Shown piece after piece: positions 42,576-50,730 of a stretch of DNA of 64,000 bases. The notes beneath the pieces were generated by a model. The model was not told the origin of the DNA. It did not search any database and saw only the letters and a list, made by a program, of their open reading frames with translations. Numbering within the stretch: the first letter of the stretch is position 1; each line of letters opens with the position of its first letter. Made by a program: the position numbers and the translations under genes. Origin of the DNA: Rhizobium sp. Leaf453. GTDB lineage: Bacteria > Pseudomonadota > Alphaproteobacteria > Rhizobiales > Rhizobiaceae. Where the stretch lies: contig NZ_LMRG01000031.1 of the NCBI RefSeq assembly GCF_001425605.1, positions 62,001 to 126,000 on the forward strand, given 5' to 3'.

Positions 42576-43688
42576 TCAGCCGATACGCTGCTGGCTTTGC
42601 GGATCGAAATAGACCGCCTTGTCCAGGTTGAAAGCAAGCCGGGTGTTCTGGCCGGGCGCGATGCGGGCATCGGCGCGCAGGCGGGCGACGACTTCCTTGC
42701 CGCCAAGCTTGGTAACGGCGAAGGTGTCCGAACCGGCCGGCTCCACAACTTCGATCAGGCAATCGCCTTCGAAGAGCGAGCGGGCATTGCGATCGGCGCC
42801 ATCCGGGTCGGTCAGCGCTTCCGGGCGAATGCCGAAGACCACCTGCTTGCCGGCATAAGCGGCGAGACCACCGATCTGCGCAGCCGGGACACGCAACGGT
42901 TCGGCATCGGGACGGACCAGCGAAACGCTGAGATCGTTACCGCTCCCCTCGACCGTTGCAGTCAACAGGTTCATCGCCGGCGAGCCCATGAAGTCAGCGA
43001 CGAACAGGTTGGCCGGATTGTTGTAGATTTCCGCCGGGCTGCCGAACTGCTGCAGGACACCGTCCTTCAGCACGGCAATCTTGGTCGCCAGTGTCATCGC
43101 CTCGATCTGGTCATGCGTGACGTAGACAATCGTCGTCTTCATGCGCTGGTGCAGGCGTTTGATCTCTGTGCGCATGTCGACACGCAGCTTCGCATCAAGG
43201 TTGGAGAGCGGCTCATCGAACAGGAAGACCTGCGGATTGCGCACCAACGCGCGGCCCATGGCGACGCGTTGGCGCTGGCCGCCGGACAATTGGCTCGGCT
43301 TGCGCTCCAGCAGATGACCGATCTGCAGCATGTCGGCAACCTGCTTGATCGCCTTGTCGCGCTCGTCCTTTGGCACGCCGCGGATTTCCATGCCGAAGGC
43401 GATGTTGCCGGCAACCGTCATGTTCGGATAAAGCGCATAGGACTGGAAGACCATGGCGATATCGCGCTTGGACGGGTGCAGACCAGCGACCGACTTGCCG
43501 TTGATGGCGATCTCGCCCGAGGTGATCGGCTCAAGACCGGCAATCGTGTTCAAAAGCGTGGACTTGCCGCAACCGGACGGGCCGACCAGCACGAGGAAGC
43601 CGCCCTCGTCGATTTCGAGGTTGATATCTTTCAGGATTTCCAGCGCGCCGTAGGACTTGCGAAGGTTGGTGATTTTCAGAAAGGACAT
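42576..43688 (-). CDS. Sugar ABC transporter ATP-binding protein (UgpC type)
   Basis: A 370-residue ATPase with Walker A GPSGCGKST, Q-loop FQSYALYPNMTVAGN, signature LSGGQRQRVAMGRALV, Walker B FLFDEPLSNLDAKL and C-terminal TOBE domain. It follows the second permease by four bases and energises 43693-45452. A paralogue of 32904-33995. Confidence 0.93.
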   Translation of the reverse strand: MSFLKITNLRKSYGALEILKDINLEIDEGGFLVLVGPSGCGKSTLLNTIAGLEPITSGEIAINGKSVAGLHPSKRDIAMVFQSYALYPNMTVAGNIAFGMEIRGVPKDERDKAIKQVADMLQIGHLLERKPSQLSGGQRQRVAMGRALVRNPQVFLFDEPLSNLDAKLRVDMRTEIKRLHQRMKTTIVYVTHDQIEAMTLATKIAVLKDGVLQQFGSPAEIYNNPANLFVADFMGSPAMNLLTATVEGSGNDLSVSLVRPDAEPLRVPAAQIGGLAAYAGKQVVFGIRPEALTDPDGADRNARSLFEGDCLIEVVEPAGSDTFAVTKLGGKEVVARLRADARIAPGQNTRLAFNLDKAVYFDPQSQQRIG

Positions 43689-43692
43689 GGCT

Positions 43693-44574
43693 TTAACCCT
43701 TCACGGCGCCGGACATCAGACCACGGACGAAGTAGCGGCCCGAAACGATGTAGACGACAAGTGTTGGCAGGGCGGCGAGGATCGCGCCTGCGAAATGGAC
43801 GTTGTATTCCTTCACCCCAGTCGAGGAAGAAACGAGATTGTTGAGCGCCACCGTCATCGGCGTCGAATTGGCGCCAGAGAACGAAGCGCCGAACAGGAAG
43901 TCGTTCCAGATGTTGGTGAACTGCCAGATGACGGATACCACGATGATCGGGCCCGACGACGGCAGCAGGATGCGCCGGAAAATCTGGAAGAAGCTGGCGC
44001 CATCGATCTGCGCCGCCCGCACCAGTTCCGTCGGAAAGGCTTCATAGTAGTTGCGGAAATAGAGCGTCGTGAAGCCGAGGCCGTAGACGATGTGCACGAA
44101 GACGAGACCGGCGGTCGTGCCGGCCAGACCGAAAAGACCGAGCATGCGGGCCATCGGGATCAGCACGATCTGGAACGGAATGAAGCAGGACAGAAGCAAC
44201 ATACCGAAGAATACGCCGGAGCCCGGGAACCGCCACTTGGTCAGCACATACCCATTGAGAGCGCCGACGATGGTGGAGATCGCCACAGCCGGGACCACCA
44301 TCAGGATCGAATTGATGAAGAAGGGGCGCAAGCCTGTCGGCTGCACGCCGATCTGCGCCGTCGACCAGGCGGACCGCCACGGATCGAGCGTCCAGGTCAT
44401 CGGCAGGTTCAGCATGCCGCCCTGGCGGATTTCGTCCAGCGGCTTGAAGGAATTGACCAGCATCACGTAGAGCGGCAGCAGCGAATAGGCCGCAAACAGG
44501 ATGAGCACGGAATAGATCAGCGCGCGCGTCAGGCGGCCGCTGGAGATGGCATTGTCGGGGCTCTGAATGCTCAT
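43693..44574 (-). CDS. Sugar ABC transporter permease (MalG type)
   Basis: A 293-residue CUT1 permease with six or so helices and the EAA loop VRAAQIDGASFFQIFRRILLP. ATG 44572-44574 overlaps the stop of the partner permease by one base; upstream in-frame sequence is shadow of that gene. The C-terminal helix region with GLMSGAVKG is typical of the family. Confidence 0.92.
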   Translation of the reverse strand: MSIQSPDNAISSGRLTRALIYSVLILFAAYSLLPLYVMLVNSFKPLDEIRQGGMLNLPMTWTLDPWRSAWSTAQIGVQPTGLRPFFINSILMVVPAVAISTIVGALNGYVLTKWRFPGSGVFFGMLLLSCFIPFQIVLIPMARMLGLFGLAGTTAGLVFVHIVYGLGFTTLYFRNYYEAFPTELVRAAQIDGASFFQIFRRILLPSSGPIIVVSVIWQFTNIWNDFLFGASFSGANSTPMTVALNNLVSSSTGVKEYNVHFAGAILAALPTLVVYIVSGRYFVRGLMSGAVKG

Positions 44575-45452
44575 CAGCGCTTCTCCCCTTTGATTTCGGA
44601 ATAGAGGTAGGGGATGATGATCGAGAAGATCATCACCAGCATGATGATGGCCGACGAGGCGCCGATACCCATCGAATTGCGGGTGAACGTGTAGGAATAC
44701 ATGAACGTCGCCGGCAGTTCGGTCGCCTGCCCTGGACCACCGCCGGTGAGAGCGATGACAAGGTCGTAGGCCTTGATGGCGAGGTGGGCGAGCACGACGA
44801 AGGCCGATAGGAATACGGGCCGCATCAGCGGAATGATGATCCGCCGGTAGATCGTCGTGGTCGAAGCGCCATCGATCTGGGCGGCCTTGATGATCTCGTT
44901 GTCGACACCGCGCAGACCGGCGAGAAACATGGCCATGACGAAGCCGGTGGATTGCCAGACAGCGGCAATAACGACGCAATAGATCGCGTAGTTGCGGTCC
45001 TTGATCCAGTTGAAGGTGAAGCTTTCCCAGCCCCAGAGATGCATGGTGTTTTCAAGCCCGATGCCGGGATCGAGGAACCACTTCCAGGCCGTGCCGGTGA
45101 CGATGAAGGACAGCGCCATCGGATAGAGGTAGATCGGCCGCAGCAGACCCTCCATGCGGATCTTCTGGTCGAGCAGGATCGCAAGCGCCAGCCCCATCAC
45201 CGAGCAGATGGCAATGTAAAGGGTCGCGAAGATCGCCAGGTTAGAGATCGCCCGCCACCAATGCGGCAGAGCCCAGAGTTTGGAATAATTGCTGAGGCCC
45301 ACGAAATTGTAGGAGGGCAGCATCTTGCTGTCCGTGACCGACAGATAGCCGGTATAGGCGATAAAGCCATAGACGAAGACGAGGACAATGAGGAAGCTGG
45401 GAGCGAGCACCAGTTTTGGCACAATATCCTGCAGCCGGCTGCGGCTATCCAT
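44574..45452 (-). CDS. Sugar ABC transporter permease (MalF type)
   Basis: A 292-residue CUT1 permease, helices beginning LVLAPSFLIVLVFVYGFIAY, with the EAA loop IKAAQIDGASTTTIYRRIIIP. The ATG at 45450-45452 (MDSRSRLQ) is the likely start with a GGTGG site; the frame is open to 45530 but the extra 26 residues are atypical. Belongs to the glucose/mannose-type importer led by the binding protein 84 bases upstream. Confidence 0.9.
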   Translation of the reverse strand: MDSRSRLQDIVPKLVLAPSFLIVLVFVYGFIAYTGYLSVTDSKMLPSYNFVGLSNYSKLWALPHWWRAISNLAIFATLYIAICSVMGLALAILLDQKIRMEGLLRPIYLYPMALSFIVTGTAWKWFLDPGIGLENTMHLWGWESFTFNWIKDRNYAIYCVVIAAVWQSTGFVMAMFLAGLRGVDNEIIKAAQIDGASTTTIYRRIIIPLMRPVFLSAFVVLAHLAIKAYDLVIALTGGGPGQATELPATFMYSYTFTRNSMGIGASSAIIMLVMIFSIIIPYLYSEIKGEKR

Positions 45453-45535
45453 GGCGAATACCACCGTTTCAAAGACAAATGTCTGTAAGGAATGATGTCC
45501 GGAGTGCCTAAGCACTCCGGACAGGTACAACGATT

Positions 45536-46798
45536 TTACTGAGCGGCAGCGACGGCGGCCGGCAGTTCCTTGACGGCTTCTTCAGCGGTGAGTTCACCGT
45601 TGAATTCGCGCGTCACGACGTCGTAGATGGCGTTCTTGACGGCAGCTGGGTTGGCATGGCCATGGGCCATGGAACCGAACAGCTTGCCGTTCTTGTCGGC
45701 GTCGGCGAGGTCGGCAATGGCCTTCTTGCCGCAAGCGTCAAACGCATCGTTCGGAACGTCGGTACGGGCCGGAGCCGAACCCTTGACCACGTTGAAGGCC
45801 GACTGGAAGGTCGGGCTTTCGATCGCGGCAGCCATCTGCATCTGCGCCGGCACCTTGTCGTCGGCAACCTTGAACATCGCGAACTGGTCGGAGTTGAAGG
45901 TGACCGAGCCCTGGGTTTCCGGATAGCGCATGCAGACGAAGTCGGTGCCCGGCACCTTCTTGGCCTTCACGAATTCGCCCTTCGCCCAATCGCCCATGAA
46001 CTGGACGCCGGCCTTGCCTTCGATGACCATGGCCGATGCCAGGTTCCAGTCACGACCCGAGAAGTTGTCGTCGACATAGGAACGCAGCTTGGTCATGCGC
46101 TCGAAAGCGGTCTTCATCTTGTCGCCACCCAGCGCAGCCGGGTCGAGATCGATGAAGGCGGACTTGTAGAAATCGGTGCCGAGCGAGAGGACAACCGCGT
46201 CGAAGATGGTCGCATCCTGCCAGGGCTGGCCACCATGCGCGATCGGCGTGATGCCCTGAGCCTTGAAGTTGTCGAGAAGCGCGACCAGTTCATCCCAGTT
46301 CTGCGGCTCCTTGCCGCCGGCCTTGTCGAGGGCTGCCTTGTTGATCCACATCCAGTTGGTGGAGTGGACGTTGACCGGAGCAGCGATCCAGTGGCCGTCA
46401 TACTTGGAGAACTGCTGCAGGGCCGCCGGGATGACCTTGTCCCAGCCTTCCTTGGTGGCGATCTCGTCGAGATTGCCGAGTGCGCCTTCCTTGGCCCAGT
46501 CGAGAATGTCGAAGCCGAGCATCTGCACTGCCGTCGGGGCGTTGCCGGCCGTGACGCGTGCACGCAGCACTGTCATGGCTTCCGTACCGCCACCACCGGC
46601 AACCGGCATGTCGGTCCAGGAAATGCTCTTGCCTTCCAGGTCCTTTTTCAGGACGTCCAGAGCGGCCGCTTCACCACCCGAAGTCCACCAATGCAGAACT
46701 TCGACACTTTCGGCAGCATGAACGGCAGTGCCGCCCACGACCACGCCGCCCGTCATCATCAATGCTGCAATTGCTGTCGTCGTCATAAACTTGCGCAT
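45536..46798 (-). CDS. Sugar ABC substrate-binding protein (glucose/mannose-like)
   Basis: A 420-residue periplasmic protein: signal peptide ending TAVHAAES, then [20 protein letters not shown], the recognisable opening of the glucose/mannose-binding subgroup, and the segments [15 protein letters not shown] and [12 protein letters not shown] 46796-46798 has a GGGAGG site. First gene of the nine-gene operon, divergent from a LacI gene with operator-like palindromes between. Ligand likely a monosaccharide or small glycoside. Confidence 0.9.
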   Translation of the reverse strand: MRKFMTTTAIAALMMTGGVVVGGTAVHAAESVEVLHWWTSGGEAAALDVLKKDLEGKSISWTDMPVAGGGGTEAMTVLRARVTAGNAPTAVQMLGFDILDWAKEGALGNLDEIATKEGWDKVIPAALQQFSKYDGHWIAAPVNVHSTNWMWINKAALDKAGGKEPQNWDELVALLDNFKAQGITPIAHGGQPWQDATIFDAVVLSLGTDFYKSAFIDLDPAALGGDKMKTAFERMTKLRSYVDDNFSGRDWNLASAMVIEGKAGVQFMGDWAKGEFVKAKKVPGTDFVCMRYPETQGSVTFNSDQFAMFKVADDKVPAQMQMAAAIESPTFQSAFNVVKGSAPARTDVPNDAFDACGKKAIADLADADKNGKLFGSMAHGHANPAAVKNAIYDVVTREFNGELTAEEAVKELPAAVAAAQ

Positions 46799-46910
46799 CG
46801 TAATCCTCCCGTTTGCAAGTCTGAAAAGCGGGAAACTCCTCCCCGCCGTTGAATGCCATCCCGTCCCAAAACGGGGAAGCAATTGGTCTGCGGTCTCCAC
46901 CGCTGACACA

Positions 46911-46926
46911 TTTAAAACGTTATAAA
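46911..46926. promoter_or_regulatory. Candidate LacI-family operator, sugar operon side
   Basis: TTTAAAACGTTATAAA is a 16-base palindrome with one mismatched pair around the central CG typical of LacI-family operators. It lies 113 bases before the binding-protein start and shares TTTAAAACGTT with the site at 47048. Confidence 0.6.
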
Positions 46927-47047
46927 CCGTATCAAGTCAAGCGCTGCAAACCATCTCCCGGTCAATAGCCTTAACATGCTGAATTTAGACATTTATAAGC
47001 TAAATCATCGATTCCGCATCGCAGCAAACGACGCCGAAATAGTATGA

Positions 47048-47060
47048 TTTAAAACGTTTT
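47048..47060. promoter_or_regulatory. Candidate LacI-family operator, regulator side
   Basis: TTTAAAACGTTTT, containing the perfect ten-base palindrome AAAACGTTTT, 108 bases before the preferred LacI start; suits autoregulation and, with the site 137 bases away, possible DNA looping. Confidence 0.6.
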
Positions 47061-47168
47061 CACAAACGCGTTGCGCCTGCGTTCGTCTAACGTTACAAAG
47101 ACCCTCTGCCGTCACCCCAAGGGAGTATGTCATTGACCTATGCTCCCAGTTCCTCGACAAGGGGCGCC

Positions 47169-48176
47169 ATGTTGAAAAGCGAAAAGCCGACCCTGCGAAC
47201 GATCGCCGACCTGACGGGTTTTGCCGTCACCACGGTGTCGCGCGCATTGAGCAATGCGCCGCAGATTTCGGCCGATACGCGCAGGCGCGTCCATGAAGTG
47301 GCGGCCGAGATCGGCTACCTGCCGGACCGCGCCGCCCAGCGCCTGAAGACCGGCCGGACCAACGTCATTTGCGTGTTGCTCGATCCGCACGAGGAAATCC
47401 TCGGCTATGGCATTTCGCTGATGCACGGCCTGGCCGAGGCGCTGCAAGACACCGCCTACCACCTGATCGTCATGCCGAACTTCATCAACGGCGCCAATAT
47501 CGACGCCGTTCGCCATGTGGTTCGCAACGGTATGGCCGACGGTCTGCTCTTCTCGCGCACCGAACCCTTCGATCCGCGCGTTCGCCTGCTGCTCGAAAAC
47601 GGCTTTCCCTTCGTCACCCACGGCCGAACCGAATTCACCACGCCGCACGCTTATGTCGATTACGACAATTTCTCGTTCGCCTACGAGGCGACCAAGCGGC
47701 TGATCTCCCGTGGCCGGCGCAAGCCGATGATCATTCTGCCACCCAAGCGTATGACCTTTTCCCAACACCTGCTGCACGGCTTCATGACCGCCGTGCGCGA
47801 GGCAGGCGTCGCCTACGAGATCCCCGAAGAGATCGACCTCGACTGTCCCGTCGAACAGATCCGCGACTATATGAGCCGGCGTGCTGGTGAGCCCGACGCC
47901 CCCGACGGGTTCGCCTGCGGCGGCGAGGTCTCGGCACTTGCCACCATTACCGGCATGAGCGACCACGGCCTGACGCTCGGCCTCGAATACGACATCGTCG
48001 CGAAGCGGACGTCGCAGTTGCTCAGCCAGATCCAGCCGAAGGTCGAGACGATCTACGAAGACCTGACCGACACCGGCAAACAGATGGGTCGTGTCCTTTT
48101 GGCCCGCATCGCGGGTGATGAGACGACGGACATGCAGGTTCTGTTGAAGCCGCAGATCGGGTTTGGTGGGTTTTGA
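47169..48176 (+). CDS. LacI-family transcriptional regulator
   Basis: A 335-residue regulator: N-terminal helix-turn-helix TLRTIADLTGFAVTTVSRALSNAPQIS and hinge (residues 5-60), then a periplasmic-binding-like sugar-sensing domain. ATG 47169 has AAGGGG five bases upstream and gives the standard opening; an ATG at 47127 would add 14 residues but its ribosome site is too close. Divergent from the sugar importer/GMC operon, whose operator-like palindromes it is expected to bind, releasing them when the imported sugar or a product binds. Confidence 0.9.
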   Translation: MLKSEKPTLRTIADLTGFAVTTVSRALSNAPQISADTRRRVHEVAAEIGYLPDRAAQRLKTGRTNVICVLLDPHEEILGYGISLMHGLAEALQDTAYHLIVMPNFINGANIDAVRHVVRNGMADGLLFSRTEPFDPRVRLLLENGFPFVTHGRTEFTTPHAYVDYDNFSFAYEATKRLISRGRRKPMIILPPKRMTFSQHLLHGFMTAVREAGVAYEIPEEIDLDCPVEQIRDYMSRRAGEPDAPDGFACGGEVSALATITGMSDHGLTLGLEYDIVAKRTSQLLSQIQPKVETIYEDLTDTGKQMGRVLLARIAGDETTDMQVLLKPQIGFGGF

Positions 48177-48200
48177 TCGACTCTTAGCGCCTCGGCGCGC

Positions 48201-48347
48201 TCCCTCTTCTCCCCGCCGGGGAGAAGGTGGCCCGAAGGGCCGGATGAGGGGGGCCGAAGGCCGCCCTTCCCTGGCTCCGGCTTCGCCTACGCCCCCCTCA
48301 TCGCCTCGCATGCGCTCGGCACTTCTCCCCGCTGGGGACAAGAGGGA
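48201..48347. repeat. Composite intergenic palindromic repeat R4
   Basis: Between convergent LacI and aldehyde dehydrogenase genes. It has the hairpin CTTCTCCCCGCCGGGGAGAAG (roughly 48205-48225), GGCCCGAAGGGCC (48229-48241) and outer arms TCCCTCTTCTCCCC (48201) and GGGGACAAGAGGGA (near 48334-48347). Closely related to R3 in its CTTCTCCCCG core. Confidence 0.8.
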
Positions 48348-48442
48348 GCACACCGCCCCGCCTGGACACGAGGTCATGCCAAAACTCTGTTCTACTCGCA
48401 GCATTCCATGACCTCCTTTCTAATTGATCCGCCCCGAAAATC

Positions 48443-49951
48443 TCAGCGTGGCATCCACCAGCCGGTGCGGCCGCCGATATGCATGTTCAGCGTCTTGGTC
48501 TCGGTGTAGTCCTCCACCGCATGGCGGCCGAGTTCGCGGCCGAGGCCGGACTGGCGGTAGCCGCCGAAGGGCAGTTCGGAGGCGCCGTCCATGAAGGTGT
48601 TCATCCAGATCGTGCCCGCCCGCACCTTGCGGCCGATGGTCAGGCAGGTATCGAAATCGCGGCTCCAGACGCCGGCGGAGAGGCCGTAATCGATGGAGTT
48701 AGCGATGCGGATCGCCTCGTCCGTCGTCTCGAACGTCAGGACCGACAGGACCGGGCCGAAAACCTCTTCGCGGGCAACCGCCATGTCCGGCGTCACGGCC
48801 GACAGGATGGTCGGTGACATGAACTGGCCGGAACCGAGATCGAGCGCCGAGCCGCCATGCGATACCGTCGCACCGTTGCCGGAAGCGGCGGAGACATAAC
48901 CGACGATCTTTTCCAGATGCTGCGGCGTGATGATAGCGCCAACCTGCGTCGACGGATCGAGGGGATCACCGACCTTGACCTTCGCAGAAAGCTCGGCGAC
49001 CCGACGAACGACGTCATCGACAATATCGCGATGAACGATCAGCCGTGAGCCGGCATTGCAGCATTCGCCGGCATTGAAGTATGCGCCGAAAACGGCGGCA
49101 TCGATGAAATCGTCAAGATTGGCGTCGGGGAAGACGATCTGCGGGTTCTTGCCGCCCAGTTCCAGCGATACCTTCTTCAGGGTCTGCGCCGCATTGGTCA
49201 TGGTCAGCTTGCCGGCACCGGTCGAGCCGGTGAAGGACACCATGTCGACATCCGGATGCGAGGTCATGAGCGCGCCGACATCCGGGCCGGTGCCGGTGAT
49301 GATGTTGACCACACCGGCGGGAACACCGGCGGCTTCGAGAATTTCGCCGAGAACCAGTGTCGAGCCGGAGGTGAGTTCGGATGGCTTGACTACCGTCGTG
49401 CAGCCGGCGGCGAGCGCAAACGGCAGTTTCTGGCTGACAATGAGGAACGGAAAATTCCACGGCGTGATGATGGAAACGACACCGATGGCTTCGCGCAGCA
49501 CGACGCCGAGCGTGCCGTCACCGAGTGTATTGTAGCTTTCGCCATGCAAATCGCGGGCAAGAGCCGCCGCATAACGCCAGATGTCGGCGGCGCCGCCGAG
49601 CTCGGCCTTCGCCTGGCTGATCGGCTTGCCGCTTTCGATGCAGTCGAGATAGGCGAGTTCATCCGCACGCGCAGCGATCATGTCGGCAGCCTTGAGCAGG
49701 ACCAGCGATCGTTCCGATGCCGTCATGCGCGGCCAGGCACCGTCGTCGAATGCCTTGCGGGCGGCCGCGATGGCGCGCTCGGCATCCGCCTTTTTCGCCG
49801 CCGGATAGCGGCTGACCGTGACGCCATGGCCGGGGGCCATGCGCTCCAGCGTCTTGCCCTCGGCGGCATCGGTCCACTTGCCATCAATCAGCATCTTGAA
49901 ATCGCGCACGAGGATATTGCCGAGCGACTTCGGCTTCACCAGAACCGTCAT
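48443..49951 (-). CDS. Aldehyde dehydrogenase (NAD(P)+)
   Basis: A 502-residue ALDH: ITPWNFPFLIVSQKLPFAL, FTGSTGAGK, general base Glu264 in LELGGKNP and nucleophile Cys298 in NAGECCNAGSRL. The ATG at 49949-49951 is chosen over one two codons earlier because GGGAG is seven bases away and it makes a one-base overlap (TAATG) with the enoyl-CoA hydratase stop. Last gene of the operon with Gfo/Idh dehydrogenase, CoA-transferase and hydratase. It differs clearly from the ALDH at 13036-14469. Confidence 0.92.
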   Translation of the reverse strand: MTVLVKPKSLGNILVRDFKMLIDGKWTDAAEGKTLERMAPGHGVTVSRYPAAKKADAERAIAAARKAFDDGAWPRMTASERSLVLLKAADMIAARADELAYLDCIESGKPISQAKAELGGAADIWRYAAALARDLHGESYNTLGDGTLGVVLREAIGVVSIITPWNFPFLIVSQKLPFALAAGCTTVVKPSELTSGSTLVLGEILEAAGVPAGVVNIITGTGPDVGALMTSHPDVDMVSFTGSTGAGKLTMTNAAQTLKKVSLELGGKNPQIVFPDANLDDFIDAAVFGAYFNAGECCNAGSRLIVHRDIVDDVVRRVAELSAKVKVGDPLDPSTQVGAIITPQHLEKIVGYVSAASGNGATVSHGGSALDLGSGQFMSPTILSAVTPDMAVAREEVFGPVLSVLTFETTDEAIRIANSIDYGLSAGVWSRDFDTCLTIGRKVRAGTIWMNTFMDGASELPFGGYRQSGLGRELGRHAVEDYTETKTLNMHIGGRTGWWMPR

Positions 49952-50730
49952 TACCATTCTCCCTTGAATTCCGCGGGGCGCTTGCCGGAAAAGGCCGCGA
50001 CACCCTCTTTCATGTCGCCGGTCTTGGCAGCCAGGATCGATCCCAGCGCCTCGACGGCCGTGCCATTGTCTTCACCATTCGCCGAAGCGATCATCAGCTT
50101 GCAGATTTCGACTGCGGCCGGTCCGCGCTTGACGATACGGCCTGCATAATCCTTCGCCGCTGCCAGAACCGTCCCGGTCTCGACAACCGCGTCCACCAAC
50201 CCGTTCGCGCGCGCTTCCTCAGCCGTAAACATCTCGCCGCCCAACACCATGCGGCGGACGATCTGCGCACCGAACCGCCTGACCAGACGCTGCGTGCCGG
50301 ACCAGCCCGGCACCATGCCAAGGCTCGTTTCCGGCAGGCCGATCTTGATCTGCTGCTCGGCAATGCGGATATCCGCCGCCGCCGCCAGTTCCATGCCGCC
50401 GCCCAGCGCATGACCGTTCATGGCCGCGATCACCGGCATGCGCAGGGTCGCCAGCCGCTCGAACACGCGATGGCCGAAGCGCACCCAATCATGACCGAAT
50501 TCTTCCGGAAGCATCGCGCCCCAGGCCTTTATATCGCCACCGGCGCAAAAGGCCTTACCCTCGCCCGTCAGGATGACAGCGCGGATGTTCCGGTCCGCCT
50601 CGATCGTGTCGCACGCGGAGGCCAGCGCCTTCAGCATGTCGATGTCGAAGGCATTCAGCTTTTCAGGCCGTGCGATCGTGAGGATGGCAACAGAATCCTG
50701 GATATCGATGCGAATCCGGGCGTCAGACAT
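49951..50730 (-). CDS. Enoyl-CoA hydratase/isomerase (crotonase family)
   Basis: A 259-residue crotonase-fold enzyme. Oxyanion-hole segments AFCAGGD (60-66) and HALGGGMEL (107-115) and both catalytic glutamates, Glu114 and Glu134 (GLPETSLG), are present, which supports true hydratase chemistry. It overlaps the CoA-transferase gene by eight bases upstream. Acts on an acyl-CoA presumably formed by that transferase. Confidence 0.9.
   Translation of the reverse strand: MSDARIRIDIQDSVAILTIARPEKLNAFDIDMLKALASACDTIEADRNIRAVILTGEGKAFCAGGDIKAWGAMLPEEFGHDWVRFGHRVFERLATLRMPVIAAMNGHALGGGMELAAAADIRIAEQQIKIGLPETSLGMVPGWSGTQRLVRRFGAQIVRRMVLGGEMFTAEEARANGLVDAVVETGTVLAAAKDYAGRIVKRGPAAVEICKLMIASANGEDNGTAVEALGSILAAKTGDMKEGVAAFSGKRPAEFKGEW

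Larger units (their letters stand above)
46799..47168. other. Divergent regulatory region of the sugar operon
   Basis: A 370-base AT-rich gap between the binding-protein and LacI genes that carries two LacI-type operator candidates and no other convincing gene. The LacI frame extends back to an ATG at 47127 inside this gap. Confidence 0.6.

Noticed and set aside
43657-44604. 315-residue plus-strand frame opposite the MalG-type permease
   Set aside because: Antisense shadow rich in Asp, His, Arg and Gln; the minus-strand permease is full length and recognisable.
44979-45536. Possible classic alpha-glucoside (aglEFGAK) operon
   Set aside because: The importer has LacI, binding protein, two permeases and ATPase in a similar order, but no alpha-glucosidase gene is present and oxidoreductases follow, so I do not use the agl names.
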